Origin: Maricaulis sp017643475
GTDB lineage: Bacteria > Pseudomonadota > Alphaproteobacteria > Caulobacterales > Maricaulaceae
Assembly (NCBI RefSeq): GCF_047123815.1
Contig: NZ_CP138920.1
Span: 930,001-994,000 of the forward strand
Reading direction: 5' to 3'
DNA length: 64,000 nt
Shown here: one piece after another, positions 15,837 to 23,939 of the stretch
Numbering within the stretch: the stretch's first letter is position 1
Layout of the letters: each line of letters begins with the position of its first letter
The notes under the pieces: model-generated
Told to the model about the DNA's origin: nothing
Database searches by the model: none
The model's input: only the letters and a program-made list of their open reading frames with translations
Position numbers and translations under genes: made by a program

Positions 15837-16856
15837 ATGAATTTCCTTTCGGACACCACTGCCCCCGCCCACCCGAAACTGCTTGAAGCCCTGACCGCGG
15901 CCAATGCCGGCTTTGCCATGAGTTATGGCGCGGATGAGACCAGCGCCCGTGTGGAAACACGGCTACGGGAAATTTTCGAGACGGACCTCAAAGTGTTGTT
16001 CACCGTGTCTGGCACCGCAGCCAATGCGCTGACCCTGGCGACGCTGTGCCCCGGCCACGCTGCGATCCTCTGCCATGACGAGGCGCATATCCACCGGGAT
16101 GAACGCGGGGCTCCGGAATTCTATACCGGCGGCGCCAAACTGATCCCGCTGCGCGGGGCGCATGCCAAGATCTCGCTGGACGAGCTGGATCGCGCCCTTG
16201 GCGAGATCCCGGAAGGCTTTGTCCATACCAGCCCGGTCCGCACCCTCTCCCTCTCCAACCTGACGGAGAGCGGAACCGCATACACCGTCTCCGAGGTGAC
16301 GGAACGCGCGGGGCGGCTCAAGGAACGCCCGGCCTTCGTTCACATGGACGGCGCGCGTTTTACCAACGCCCTCGTTTCGCTCCGCTGCTCGCCGGCGGAG
16401 CTGACCTGGAAGGCCGGTGTCGACGCGCTGTGTTTCGGTGCGACCAAGAATGCGGCCATGGGATCGGAGGCGATCATTCTCTTCCCGTCCGTGATGGACC
16501 GGTTTGAAGAGCTGCAAATGCGCCAGAAGCGCGGCGGGCACATGGCGCCGAAAATGCGCTATCTCGCTGCCCAGTTCGAGGCCTGGCTGGCGGATGATCT
16601 CTGGCTTGATCTGGCCGCTAGCGCCAATCGCCAGGCCCGCCGGCTCGCCGTTGGCCTGGCCGGGGTCGAGGGCGTAGAGATCCTGCATGATGTCGACGGC
16701 AATGAGGTATTCGCCACCCTGCCCACGGCGACGGCGGAAAAGATGCGGACGGCCGGCGTGCAATTCTATCAATGGCCCGATGGCTCCGCGCGCCTGGTCA
16801 CCAGCTGGTGCACCACGGATGCGGAGATCGCCGGAGCGCTCGCGGCGGCGCGATAG
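15837..16856 (+). CDS. ltaE: Low-specificity threonine aldolase family PLP enzyme
   Basis: A 339-residue fold-type I PLP enzyme. Threonine aldolases cleave threonine or allo-threonine to glycine and acetaldehyde. The N-terminal N-F-L-S-D-T, H-I-H-R-D-E-R-G-A-P-E-F (84-95), H-M-D-G-A-R-F (169-175, Asp171 binding the PLP ring nitrogen) and F-G-A-T-K-N (200-205, Lys204 forming the Schiff base) are all present. The ATG at 15837 follows AAAGGA. Stereospecificity cannot be told. The gene symbol is by family. Confidence 0.88.
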   Translation: MNFLSDTTAPAHPKLLEALTAANAGFAMSYGADETSARVETRLREIFETDLKVLFTVSGTAANALTLATLCPGHAAILCHDEAHIHRDERGAPEFYTGGAKLIPLRGAHAKISLDELDRALGEIPEGFVHTSPVRTLSLSNLTESGTAYTVSEVTERAGRLKERPAFVHMDGARFTNALVSLRCSPAELTWKAGVDALCFGATKNAAMGSEAIILFPSVMDRFEELQMRQKRGGHMAPKMRYLAAQFEAWLADDLWLDLAASANRQARRLAVGLAGVEGVEILHDVDGNEVFATLPTATAEKMRTAGVQFYQWPDGSARLVTSWCTTDAEIAGALAAAR

Positions 16857-16911
16857 CACTTGTGGCTGCGGAACAAAAGGGGTACACTTTCTGCGTGCAA
16901 TGGAGAAGGCA

Positions 16912-17235
16912 ATGACTTCAGCGCGTGGAATTCGTTTTGATTTAGCCCTGGTCCGGTTTGACGATTACGGGCGCACACTCATCCTCGACAGGAAAACAGC
17001 CGAAGCCCTGCATGGCATGCTCGGCGAAGCAGATGCCATCGCCTGCCAGTCCGGTTGCGGATTGCCGCTCGCATGCGACAGTGCGCTGATCCAGCGACAC
17101 GAGCTGACGCAGATCGGCACGGAACTTCTGATCAACAATGCGGATTTCGCGGCGATTATCCGCAAGCGAAAGGCCGTGGATGCCAGGACTGTGGTGATTG
17201 CGTTCGACGCCTATCGACGCATCGAGCCCGCCTAG
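16912..17235 (+). CDS. Hypothetical protein, 107 residues
   Basis: A small soluble protein of unknown family with no signal or TM segment. The sequence is mixed alpha/beta (F-D-L-A-L-V-R-F-D-D-Y-G, G-T-E-L-L-I-N-N-A-D-F-A-A-I-I-R-K-R-K) and has two cysteines close together (C-Q-S-G-C). The ATG at 16912 follows GGAGAAGG; an in-frame ATG at 16900 is possible. Its 3' end overlaps the convergent receiver gene by 4 bases. Third-position G+C is consistent with a real gene. Confidence 0.6.
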   Translation: MTSARGIRFDLALVRFDDYGRTLILDRKTAEALHGMLGEADAIACQSGCGLPLACDSALIQRHELTQIGTELLINNADFAAIIRKRKAVDARTVVIAFDAYRRIEPA

Positions 17236-17741
17236 CTCGCTTCGGCGTGCTCTTCGTCGGTGGAACGGCGCCAGGGGCCATTGTAACGCGGGTCCTGACG
17301 GCGACGGCGATCGGGGCCGAAATAGGTCGTGGCTTTCACAAACCGACGCGGACGCTCGATCAGGGCCGAGATGCGGTGAAACAGGTCGACCGGACGCACC
17401 GGCTTGGCCAGGTATTCATTGACGCCGGCATTGATCGCCTCGAGCACCTTGGACTTGTCCGTGTGACCCGTGACCATAATGATCGGCAGATACTTGTTGG
17501 CACTGTCCGAAGCCGTTCGGACCAGGCGGGTGAACTCCAGCCCGTTAAGATCGCCCAGCATATAATCGACCAGGGCAAAATCCGGGTTCACATCCCGCAT
17601 TGTCTCGAAAGCGTCGGCCGCGTCACGCACCTCGACGATCGTGCGTACACCAAAACCCTGAAGAATAGTCCGCAGGATCGTGGACATGTGCGCATTGTCC
17701 TCGACGATCAGAACTCGAATTCGGTCAAAACTTCCAGACAT
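17232..17741 (-). CDS. Stand-alone CheY-like response regulator with basic C-terminal tail
   Basis: A 169-residue protein. Residues 8-125 are a receiver domain with acidic pair E14-D15, phosphoacceptor Asp59 (L-V-D-Y), Thr91 and Lys113 (A-K-P). A C-terminal extension ends in F-G-P-D-R-R-R-R and further Arg/Pro residues, a tail seen on other alphaproteobacterial receivers. There is no output domain and no kinase gene nearby. The ATG at 17741 is used, although the frame continues upstream. A TTAA-N7-TTGA element lies 60 bases upstream (17801-17815). Confidence 0.88.
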   Translation of the reverse strand: MSGSFDRIRVLIVEDNAHMSTILRTILQGFGVRTIVEVRDAADAFETMRDVNPDFALVDYMLGDLNGLEFTRLVRTASDSANKYLPIIMVTGHTDKSKVLEAINAGVNEYLAKPVRPVDLFHRISALIERPRRFVKATTYFGPDRRRRQDPRYNGPWRRSTDEEHAEAS

Positions 17742-17800
17742 GGATCCCGCTGACGCGATGAAAGAATCAGAACGCTTCCCCGAATACTGCCCCAGCGGTC

Positions 17801-17815
17801 TTAACCAAGTCTTGA
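17801..17815 (-). promoter_or_regulatory. CtrA-box-like element upstream of a receiver gene
   Basis: The sequence TTAA-ccaagtc-TTGA differs by one base from the TTAA-N7-TTAA consensus bound by the alphaproteobacterial regulator CtrA. It lies 60-74 bases upstream of the receiver start at 17741. One imperfect site by eye is weak evidence. Confidence 0.3.
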
Positions 17816-17825
17816 CCATAGGAGA

Positions 17826-18196
17826 TTGGCTGCGCAGGGGGTGAAGCTTGATGCTCCCCCGCGCAATTCCCCGGCACGTCCGGGTGAAGACGCTTGGTTG
17901 AATTGGTCCACGCTTGTCCACCCCCTCCAACGTCATCCCGGCGAAGGCCGGGACCCAGTTCACAAGGCTCGTTCTGGCTCCAGAAAGCACCATCACCTCA
18001 AACATCTGCGCCCTTCGAACTGGGCCCTGATCTTCATCGGGGTGACGGTGTTGAGGGGCGTTTGTCACGTCTCAGTCTCGCCGACGCATTTTCCCCTGCG
18101 ACGCGCCGTCGCGCGGCGGCGGGTCACAGCGCATCGAAATCGTGTTAGTATTCCAATCGTGCCTGAGTTTGACGCGTGTAAACGGAAGGCGAAGCC
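17826..18196. repeat. Gene-free stretch with a GTCATCCCGG-type palindromic repeat
   Basis: The segment 17930-18050 holds CGTCATCCCGGCGAAGGCC (19 bases) and, inverted about 90 bases on, a GGCCCTGATCTTCATCGGGG-type partner. It is the same family as at 10467-10602. The small plus-strand frame over it has the R-H-P-G-E-G-R-D-P translation typical of this repeat and is not a gene. I see nothing else in the gap apart from the CtrA-like box before it. Confidence 0.6.
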
Positions 18197-18589
18197 ATGA
18201 ATATTGCGGAGAAAGCCGTGCGGGACCTGATTGTCCGGGCTCGCGGATATGACGGCAAGGAACAGATCGACGATCTCGAACGCGATCAGGACACCGCAGA
18301 AACCGATGCGGTGGAAACCCTGCAGACAGGCCAGACCGATGAAGGGCGCGATGAAATCGAAGCCTGGATTGATGGACTTGACGAGGAGGCCCAGGCCGAA
18401 CTCGTGGCGCTGTACTGGATCGGTCGGGGCGATTTTGAGGGCCGGGACTTTCCGCGTGTCGTCAATGCCGCTCGCGAGCGACGGACAACGCCGACAGCAG
18501 ACTATCTGCTCGGTGCGCCGCTGATGGGTGATTATATCGAGATCGGGCTGGACGCAGTGATCGAGGCGGACGTCTACGACGACGCCTGA
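18197..18589 (+). CDS. DUF3775 family protein
   Basis: A 130-residue, strongly acidic, soluble protein. The core D-L-x-E-E-A-Q-A-E-L-V-A-L-Y-W-I-G-R-G-D-F (62-81) and the later Y-L-L-G-x-P-L-M-G-D-Y-I-E-I-G-L match the DUF3775 family known mainly from alphaproteobacteria. No function is established. It is a single gene; a GC-rich palindrome (18610-18635) follows and may end transcription. Confidence 0.85.
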   Translation: MNIAEKAVRDLIVRARGYDGKEQIDDLERDQDTAETDAVETLQTGQTDEGRDEIEAWIDGLDEEAQAELVALYWIGRGDFEGRDFPRVVNAARERRTTPTADYLLGAPLMGDYIEIGLDAVIEADVYDDA

Positions 18590-18609
18590 TCTCTCCCGCC
18601 ACGGACCAA

Positions 18610-18635
18610 CGCCTCCCGACACAGGCCGGGAGGCG
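18610..18635. terminator. GC-rich hairpin between convergent genes
   Basis: CGCCTCCCG and CGGGAGGCG arms enclose an 8-base loop between the DUF3775 gene and a convergent membrane-protein gene. There is no T-run, so termination is likely but not certain. Confidence 0.5.
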
Positions 18636-18645
18636 CGGGTGTCGT

Positions 18646-19044
18646 TTACGCCGGCTGCGCCTTGCGGCTGGCCAGGACGGGCCACAACATCAGGGCCAGG
18701 AAACCCAGATTGAAGACGCCATTCATCGGCGCGCCCGCGATCGCGGAACCGGTTGAATCAACGACAAACCAGGTCAGCGCGCCCAGAAGCAGGGCCTTGG
18801 ACAGGTCGCAGTCCTTTGACAGGGCCAGCATGAACACACCCCAGCCCGTCATCAGGCCACCGGCCACGGCAGCAACCAGCAGGTGAACACTGTCCAGCGC
18901 CCCTGGTGACCCATCCAGCGGCCAGAAGGCCAGATCGCCAAACGTTACAAGGACAGGCCGCAGCGGCGGCAGCACGGCCAGCGCAGTCAGAAGACCGGAA
19001 ATGATCAGCGTCAAGGCCGGCAGGGTGAGTTGTTTCGCTTGCAT
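18646..19044 (-). CDS. Small four-TM membrane protein
   Basis: A 132-residue inner-membrane protein with four hydrophobic helices (about 8-27, 49-68, 79-96 and 103-122). A conserved-looking G-W-G-V-F-M-L-A-L and a D-S-T-G-S segment lie between helices. I cannot name a family with confidence. The ATG at 19044 is chosen because GGAG lies six bases upstream. It is divergent from an XRE-family regulator, and an ATTACC-n5-GGTAAT palindrome sits between the two starts. It is therefore probably the regulator's target. Confidence 0.75.
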   Translation of the reverse strand: MQAKQLTLPALTLIISGLLTALAVLPPLRPVLVTFGDLAFWPLDGSPGALDSVHLLVAAVAGGLMTGWGVFMLALSKDCDLSKALLLGALTWFVVDSTGSAIAGAPMNGVFNLGFLALMLWPVLASRKAQPA

Positions 19045-19097
19045 ATTGCTCTCCATCACGATGGCCGGATAGAAGCCCGCTCCGCATCACGGCATCA

Positions 19098-19114
19098 ATT
19101 ACCCGCGAGGTAAT
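19098..19114. promoter_or_regulatory. Palindromic operator between divergent regulator and membrane-protein genes
   Basis: ATTACC-cgcga-GGTAAT is a perfect 6-bp inverted repeat with a 5-base spacer, 35 bases upstream of the XRE regulator start and 54 bases upstream of the membrane-protein start. Its position fits binding by the adjacent regulator (inference). Confidence 0.55.
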
Positions 19115-19148
19115 GGATCTCCCTCACCTCCTGCGCTCTACTGGCGTC

Positions 19149-19934
19149 ATGACCCAGACCAGCACGGCGCTCGCCACCAATTCAACCTTCGGCAAACTCC
19201 TCAAGGACTGGCGCCAGCGCCGCCGCATGAGCCAGCTCTCGCTGGCCCTGGAGGCCGAGGTCTCGGCCCGCCATATCAGCTTTCTGGAAACCGGCCGGTC
19301 CGCGCCCAGCCGCGACATGATCCACCGTCTCGCGGAAGGGCTGGAATTGCCGCTGGAGATCCGCAACAGCTTTCTGGGCAGCGCCGGTTTCAGCCCGGCC
19401 TTTCGCGCTTCCGGCTGGGAGAGTGCCGAGCTCGCGCCGCTTCGGACCAGTCTCACCCGCCTGATGGATGCGCACGCCCCCTTCCCGGCCCTCTTGCTGG
19501 ACAAGCATTTCAACGTGCTTGATGCCAATGCAACGGGAGCGCTGTTCCTGCAGGGCCGCGAACCGGGCGCCGAGACCAATCTGATCGACATCATGCTGTC
19601 CGATCCGGCGGCGCGCGCGCCCATCCTCAACTGGGACGAGATGGCTCCGGCCATGCTAACCCGGCTGCAGGCCGAGTCCCGGCATGCAGGGGGAGATCCC
19701 GTGCTGGACGAATTTGCCGAACGCCTGGCAGCGCTGATCGAACCGGGCGCGCCCCATCACGTCCCCAACACGCCCTGCCTGACCGTACGTTACGGGCTGG
19801 GTGAAGGCGTGGAACTGACCCTGTTCTCGACCGTAATGGAAGTCAGCTCGGCCTTTGACGTGACGATCAGTGATCTGCGGCTGGAACTCTTTTTTCCCGC
19901 CGATGACCAGAGCCGCGCCCTTCTCAGCCAGTAG
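19149..19934 (+). CDS. XRE-family transcriptional regulator with MmyB-like C-terminal domain
   Basis: A 261-residue regulator. Residues 14-70 are a Cro/C1-type helix-turn-helix (F-G-K-L-L-K-D-W-R-Q-R-R-R-M-S-Q-L-S-L-A then H-I-S-F-L-E-T-G-R-S-A-P-S), a signature of the MmyB-like subfamily. The C-terminal two-thirds form the MmyB/PAS-like ligand domain (P-A-L-L-L-D-K-H-F-N-V-L-D-A-N). Such regulators usually control the divergent neighbour, here the membrane protein at 18646-19044, and the palindrome between them supports this. The ATG at 19149 is used although the frame opens at 19113. Confidence 0.9.
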   Translation: MTQTSTALATNSTFGKLLKDWRQRRRMSQLSLALEAEVSARHISFLETGRSAPSRDMIHRLAEGLELPLEIRNSFLGSAGFSPAFRASGWESAELAPLRTSLTRLMDAHAPFPALLLDKHFNVLDANATGALFLQGREPGAETNLIDIMLSDPAARAPILNWDEMAPAMLTRLQAESRHAGGDPVLDEFAERLAALIEPGAPHHVPNTPCLTVRYGLGEGVELTLFSTVMEVSSAFDVTISDLRLELFFPADDQSRALLSQ

Positions 19935-19987
19935 GACTTGATCCCGTGCCAGTTTGCGCAATCTCAGTGACCAAACGGAGACCTGAA

Positions 19988-20566
19988 ATGCTGCGAACCC
20001 TCGGCCTTATCCTTGTCGCCCTCAGCCTGGCAGGCTGTACACCCCCCCCGACGGCGCGGCTGGCGGCCGGCACCCCGCTGGAGACCGTCCCTGCCGTTGA
20101 TGCGGACCGCTATCTCGGCCTGTGGTTCGAGGTCGTACGGGCCGACCATGGGTTCGAGCGCGATTGTGATGGTGTCACCGCCTATTACGAACGGCGCGAA
20201 GACGGCGATATCCGCGTCATCAATCGCTGCTGGAAAAACGGTCTTGAAGGTGAATTCGACCTGGCGGAAGGCCGGGCGCGTATCGTCAACACGAACAGCA
20301 ATGCGGAACTGGAAGTCAGTTTTTTCGGCCCGTTTTTCGGTGATTACTGGATCATCGACCTGGCGGAGGATTATTCCTGGGCTGTCGTGTCTGAGCCGAA
20401 AGGTCGCTATCTCTGGATCCTGACCCGTGATCCGCAACCGGGTGATGCCTTCATCGAGGCCAGACTCGCTGAACTGCGTGCACGCGGTTTCAACACGGAC
20501 GGGCTTATCCGGCCGCAACAATGGAATTCAATTGAAGACATGCCCCGGTCAGGTCTTCCGGGTTAG
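19988..20566 (+). CDS. blc: Outer-membrane lipocalin (Blc-like lipoprotein)
   Basis: A 192-residue lipoprotein. Residues 1-16 are a signal peptide ending in the lipobox L-A-G-C, so it is lipidated at Cys17 and probably outer-membrane bound. The lipocalin signature Y-L-G-L-W-F-E-V (about 42-49) and the A-V-V-S-E-P-x-x-R-Y-L-W-I-L strand region near 132-145 match Blc, which binds fatty acids and lysophospholipids. The ATG at 19988 is close to an upstream GGAG. The 3' end overlaps a convergent receiver gene by 4 bases. Confidence 0.88.
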   Translation: MLRTLGLILVALSLAGCTPPPTARLAAGTPLETVPAVDADRYLGLWFEVVRADHGFERDCDGVTAYYERREDGDIRVINRCWKNGLEGEFDLAEGRARIVNTNSNAELEVSFFGPFFGDYWIIDLAEDYSWAVVSEPKGRYLWILTRDPQPGDAFIEARLAELRARGFNTDGLIRPQQWNSIEDMPRSGLPG

Positions 20567-21015
20567 ATCGTACGACGCCAGACGACTTCGGTCGCCGGGT
20601 TACCCCCCAGCGTCTCTTCATGTGCTGCGATGACCTTGCGCAAACGCTGGCCGAGCACTTCAGGCATGACCGGTTTGACCAGATAGCCGTTGGCGCCCGC
20701 CATTACGGCTTCCTTGACCACATGGCTCTCCGCATGGCCGGTCAGCAGGACGACAGGAGTCTTGTGATTGGGGTGCGCACGGTTATTACGAATGGCTGTA
20801 AGGATCTCGATCCCATCACGACCACCCAGCTCGTAATCCAGCAGAACCGCGTCAAACACCTGGGACTTCAAGGCCGTCAATGCGGTGTCGACATCCATGG
20901 CAGAACAGACATTGTCGGCGCCCAGTCCCTCGACAAGACGGACGATCAGGCTGCGGATTGAATCGACATCCTCAACCACCAAAATGTTCAATCCTTGAAG
21001 CATTTGCGTCGGCAT
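20563..21015 (-). CDS. Stand-alone CheY-like response regulator
   Basis: A 150-residue receiver with no output domain: acidic pair E15-D16, phosphoacceptor Asp60 (L-L-D-Y), Thr92 and Lys114 (V-K-P). A short C-terminal tail ends in V-V-W-R-R. The ATG at 21015 is used; GTG at 21027 is possible. The same L-x-D-Y-x-L-G pattern is shared with the receivers at 17232-17741 and 21075-21506, so the three look like paralogues. No histidine kinase is adjacent. Confidence 0.87.
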   Translation of the reverse strand: MPTQMLQGLNILVVEDVDSIRSLIVRLVEGLGADNVCSAMDVDTALTALKSQVFDAVLLDYELGGRDGIEILTAIRNNRAHPNHKTPVVLLTGHAESHVVKEAVMAGANGYLVKPVMPEVLGQRLRKVIAAHEETLGGNPATEVVWRRTI

Positions 21016-21074
21016 GGCTTTGCTCACAGGCGTTTGCTACCCGGCCTGTTTACCAAAGGGCATTGAACAATCGC

Positions 21075-21506
21075 TTAATGAAACGCTAGAATTGCACGAA
21101 CCTCGCTAACGCGTCTGGCGTTAATCACGGTTTCCAGGCTGGCGCCCAACTTAGAGGCGTTGATGGGCTTGGGCAGGATCGCATTGGCCCCGGCCTCCGC
21201 CGCGCCATCCACCAGATAGGGCAAATCCACGGGTGCAAGCAGCAATACCGGCAGATCGGGCGCGTGCGTCAGGCTGTGGTCCCGCAATCCGCGCACCACA
21301 TCCAGCCCCGAAGCGTGCCCGAGATCATAGTCGATCAACGCCACATCTGGACGGCAGGTATTGGCAAGGACCACGGCTTCTTCGCCATCACCGCTGTCGA
21401 ATACATCCGCCACGCCAAGCCCGTGCAACAAGGTCTTGATCACACTCCGTACGGCGCGACTATCATCGATCAGCAGGACACTCAGACCTTCCAGGGGGGC
21501 GGGCAT
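21075..21506 (-). CDS. Stand-alone receiver protein, switch Thr replaced by Ala
   Basis: A 143-residue receiver with D14-D15, phosphoacceptor Asp59 (L-I-D-Y) and Lys113 (P-K-P). The position that should be Thr/Ser after the fourth strand is Ala91 (L-L-L-A-P-V-D), so the usual phosphorylation switch would be altered. The ATG at 21506 follows GGAG nine bases upstream; the open frame begins at GTG 21557. It lies 60 bases upstream of, and on the same strand as, the receiver at 20563, so the two may be one operon. Confidence 0.82.
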   Translation of the reverse strand: MPAPLEGLSVLLIDDSRAVRSVIKTLLHGLGVADVFDSGDGEEAVVLANTCRPDVALIDYDLGHASGLDVVRGLRDHSLTHAPDLPVLLLAPVDLPYLVDGAAEAGANAILPKPINASKLGASLETVINARRVSEVRAILAFH

Positions 21507-21681
21507 GCGGGCAATCTCCAGATACGCTCCCACATGGTTAAGCGGGCGAATTAACACCGGCCTACTGTCGGCTCATCGATTATGAGCCTCGGCCGATACA
21601 ACTCTCCAACCGCGCTCTCCTGACACAGCCTTGGCAGCAGCCCCCTAGCCGCTCCCGGCGCGCGTGCGTATATCTCGTGAC

Positions 21682-23844
21682 ATGGCCAAGCTTACCGTTG
21701 ATGACACCCTGACCGCGCCGGAAGACTTCGTGCTCGACACGCTGCCGACCGAGACGCCGGACACCTGGAGCCCGCATCGTCCGGAACGCCCGGAAAAGGC
21801 CGAAGGCGGCCTGCGTTTCCAGTGTGTCTCCGAGTTCGAGCCGATGGGCGACCAGCCCGCCGCCATCAAGGAACTCGTGGAAGGCCTCAAGGATGGCGAG
21901 CGTGACCAGGTCCTCCTGGGCGCCACCGGCACCGGCAAGACCTTCACCATGGCCAAGATCATCGAGGCCGTGCAGCGCCCGGCCCTCATCCTCGCCCCCA
22001 ACAAGACCCTCGCCGCCCAGCTGTATGGCGAGTTCAAATCCTTCTTCCCGAACAATGCTGTCGAATATTTCGTTTCGTACTATGACTACTATATGCCCGA
22101 GGCCTATGTGCCGCGGACTGATACCTATATCGAGAAGGAATCCAGCATCAACGAGGCCATCGACCGGATGCGCCACGCCGCCACCCGCTCCATCCTCGAG
22201 CGTGATGATGTGATCATCGTCGCCTCGGTCTCCTGCATCTACGGCATCGGCTCGGTGGAGACCTATACGGCGATGACGTTCGACGTGAAGCCGGGCGACA
22301 CGGTGGACCCGCGCGCCGTCATGCGCCAGCTCGTCGACCTGCAATACACGCGCAATGACGCCGCCTTCATCCGCGGCACCTTCCGTCTCAAGGGCGATAA
22401 TCTGGAAGTCTTCCCCGCCCACTATGACGACCGCGCCTGGCGCATCAATTTCTTCGGCGACGAGGTCGAGGACATCACCGAGTTCGACCCGCTCACCGGC
22501 AAGACCCACACCCAGCTGAAAAGCGTGCGTTTCTACGCCAATTCCCACTACGTCACGCCGCGCCCGACGCTCAACCAGGCCATCGTCCAGATCAAGGCCG
22601 AGCTGAAGGAACGCCTCGCCTGGATGGAAAAGGAAGGCCAGCTGCTCGAGGCCCAGCGCCTGCAACAGCGCACCGAGTTCGACCTGGAAATGCTCGAGGC
22701 CACCGGCTCCTGCGCCGGCATCGAGAATTATTCGCGCTATCTCACCGGCCGCAAGCCGGGCGAGCCACCGCCCACCATGTTCGAATACCTGCCGGAAAAC
22801 GCCCTCGTCTTCGCCGATGAGAGCCATGTCTCCATTCCCCAGCTCGGGGCGATGTATCGCGGCGACTATAACCGCAAGAAAACCCTGGCCGATCACGGCT
22901 TCCGCCTGCCCTCCTGCCTGGACAATCGCCCGCTCAAATTCGAGGAGTGGGAGGCCATGCGCCCGCAGACCGTCGAGGTCTCGGCCACGCCCGGCCCGTG
23001 GGAGCTCAACCAGACCGGCGGCGTGTTCACCGAACAGGTCATCCGCCCGACCGGCCTCATCGACCCGCCGGTGGAAGTCCGCCCGGTCGCCAAGGACGGC
23101 GCCAGCCAGGTCGATGACGTCATCGACGAGGTCCGCAAGACCACCGAACAGGGCTATCGCACCCTGATCACCACGCTGACCAAGCGCATGGCCGAGGACC
23201 TCACCGAATACATGCATGAGCAGGGGCTGAAAGTCCGCTACATGCACTCCGATGTCGACACGGTGGAACGCATCGAGCTGATCCGCGACCTGCGCCTGGG
23301 CGCCTATGACGTACTGATCGGCATCAACCTCCTTCGCGAGGGTCTCGACATCCCCGAATGCGGCCTCGTCGCCATTCTCGACGCCGACAAGGAAGGTTTC
23401 CTGCGTTCCGAAACCTCACTGGTGCAGACCATCGGCCGCGCCGCCCGCAACGCGGACAGCAAGGTCATCCTCTACGCCGACACCATCACCGGCTCCATGC
23501 AACGCGCCATGGACGAAACCAGCCGCCGCCGCACCAAACAGATCGCCTATAATGAGGAACACGGCATCACGCCGAAAACGATCACGCGTGGGATCAGCGA
23601 TATTCTTGAAGAGGTTATGGAAAGCCAGGCCAAGGGCCGGAACGTGGCTGCGAAGGGACGCGGGAAGCGCGCCACGGGTCGTCCGGAGGGTGTGTCCGAT
23701 GGCGGCCAGGCAGAGCTGGTGGGTGAAAACCTGGCAGCTGTGGTGGCGGACCTGGAGAAACGCATGCGGGAAGCTGCGGCGGATCTGGAGTTTGAGGAGG
23801 CCGCCAGGTTGCGGGATGAGATTAAGGCGCTGACGGGGGAGTAG
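21682..23844 (+). CDS. uvrB: UvrB, excinuclease ABC subunit B
   Basis: A 720-residue DNA-damage recognition helicase of nucleotide excision repair. It has an N-terminal extension of about 45 residues before the family core, Walker A G-A-T-G-T-G-K-T (80-87), the DNA-inserting hairpin region Y-Y-D-Y-Y-M-P-E-A-Y-V-P, the helicase motifs D-E-S-H and Q-T-I-G-R-A-A-R, and a C-terminal UVR domain (E-K-R-M-R-E-A-A-x-D-L-E-F-E-E-A-A-x-L-R-D-E-I) that binds UvrC. The ATG at 21682 is used. The last codons and stop are duplicated 60 bases downstream (23890-23909). Confidence 0.96.
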   Translation: MAKLTVDDTLTAPEDFVLDTLPTETPDTWSPHRPERPEKAEGGLRFQCVSEFEPMGDQPAAIKELVEGLKDGERDQVLLGATGTGKTFTMAKIIEAVQRPALILAPNKTLAAQLYGEFKSFFPNNAVEYFVSYYDYYMPEAYVPRTDTYIEKESSINEAIDRMRHAATRSILERDDVIIVASVSCIYGIGSVETYTAMTFDVKPGDTVDPRAVMRQLVDLQYTRNDAAFIRGTFRLKGDNLEVFPAHYDDRAWRINFFGDEVEDITEFDPLTGKTHTQLKSVRFYANSHYVTPRPTLNQAIVQIKAELKERLAWMEKEGQLLEAQRLQQRTEFDLEMLEATGSCAGIENYSRYLTGRKPGEPPPTMFEYLPENALVFADESHVSIPQLGAMYRGDYNRKKTLADHGFRLPSCLDNRPLKFEEWEAMRPQTVEVSATPGPWELNQTGGVFTEQVIRPTGLIDPPVEVRPVAKDGASQVDDVIDEVRKTTEQGYRTLITTLTKRMAEDLTEYMHEQGLKVRYMHSDVDTVERIELIRDLRLGAYDVLIGINLLREGLDIPECGLVAILDADKEGFLRSETSLVQTIGRAARNADSKVILYADTITGSMQRAMDETSRRRTKQIAYNEEHGITPKTITRGISDILEEVMESQAKGRNVAAKGRGKRATGRPEGVSDGGQAELVGENLAAVVADLEKRMREAAADLEFEEAARLRDEIKALTGE

Positions 23845-23909
23845 GATGCTCGCCCTCCGAAGCATTTTGCGAAAGAGGGAGATCCAGAAGCTGACGGGGA
23901 GTAGGATGC
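23829..23909 (+). repeat. Direct repeat of the uvrB 3' end
   Basis: The end of uvrB, GCTGACGGGG(G)AGTAGGATGC, occurs at 23829-23849 and again at 23890-23909, differing by one G. The 40 bases between carry no gene. The second copy lies 31 bases before the end of the low-G+C reverse transcriptase gene. Confidence 0.85.
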
Positions 23910-23939
23910 GAGCGCTCTGCTCAAGGCAACGCAACTTTT

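Noticed and set aside
17826..18200. 124-codon frame in the intergenic gap before the DUF3775 gene
   Set aside because: It reads through a palindromic repeat (R-H-P-G-E-G-R-D-P) and has no homology-like features.
21580..23247. 555-codon antisense frame over uvrB
   Set aside because: uvrB is certain. The antisense translation is rich in repeated D/G/H/V patterns from codon bias and has no RBS or family.
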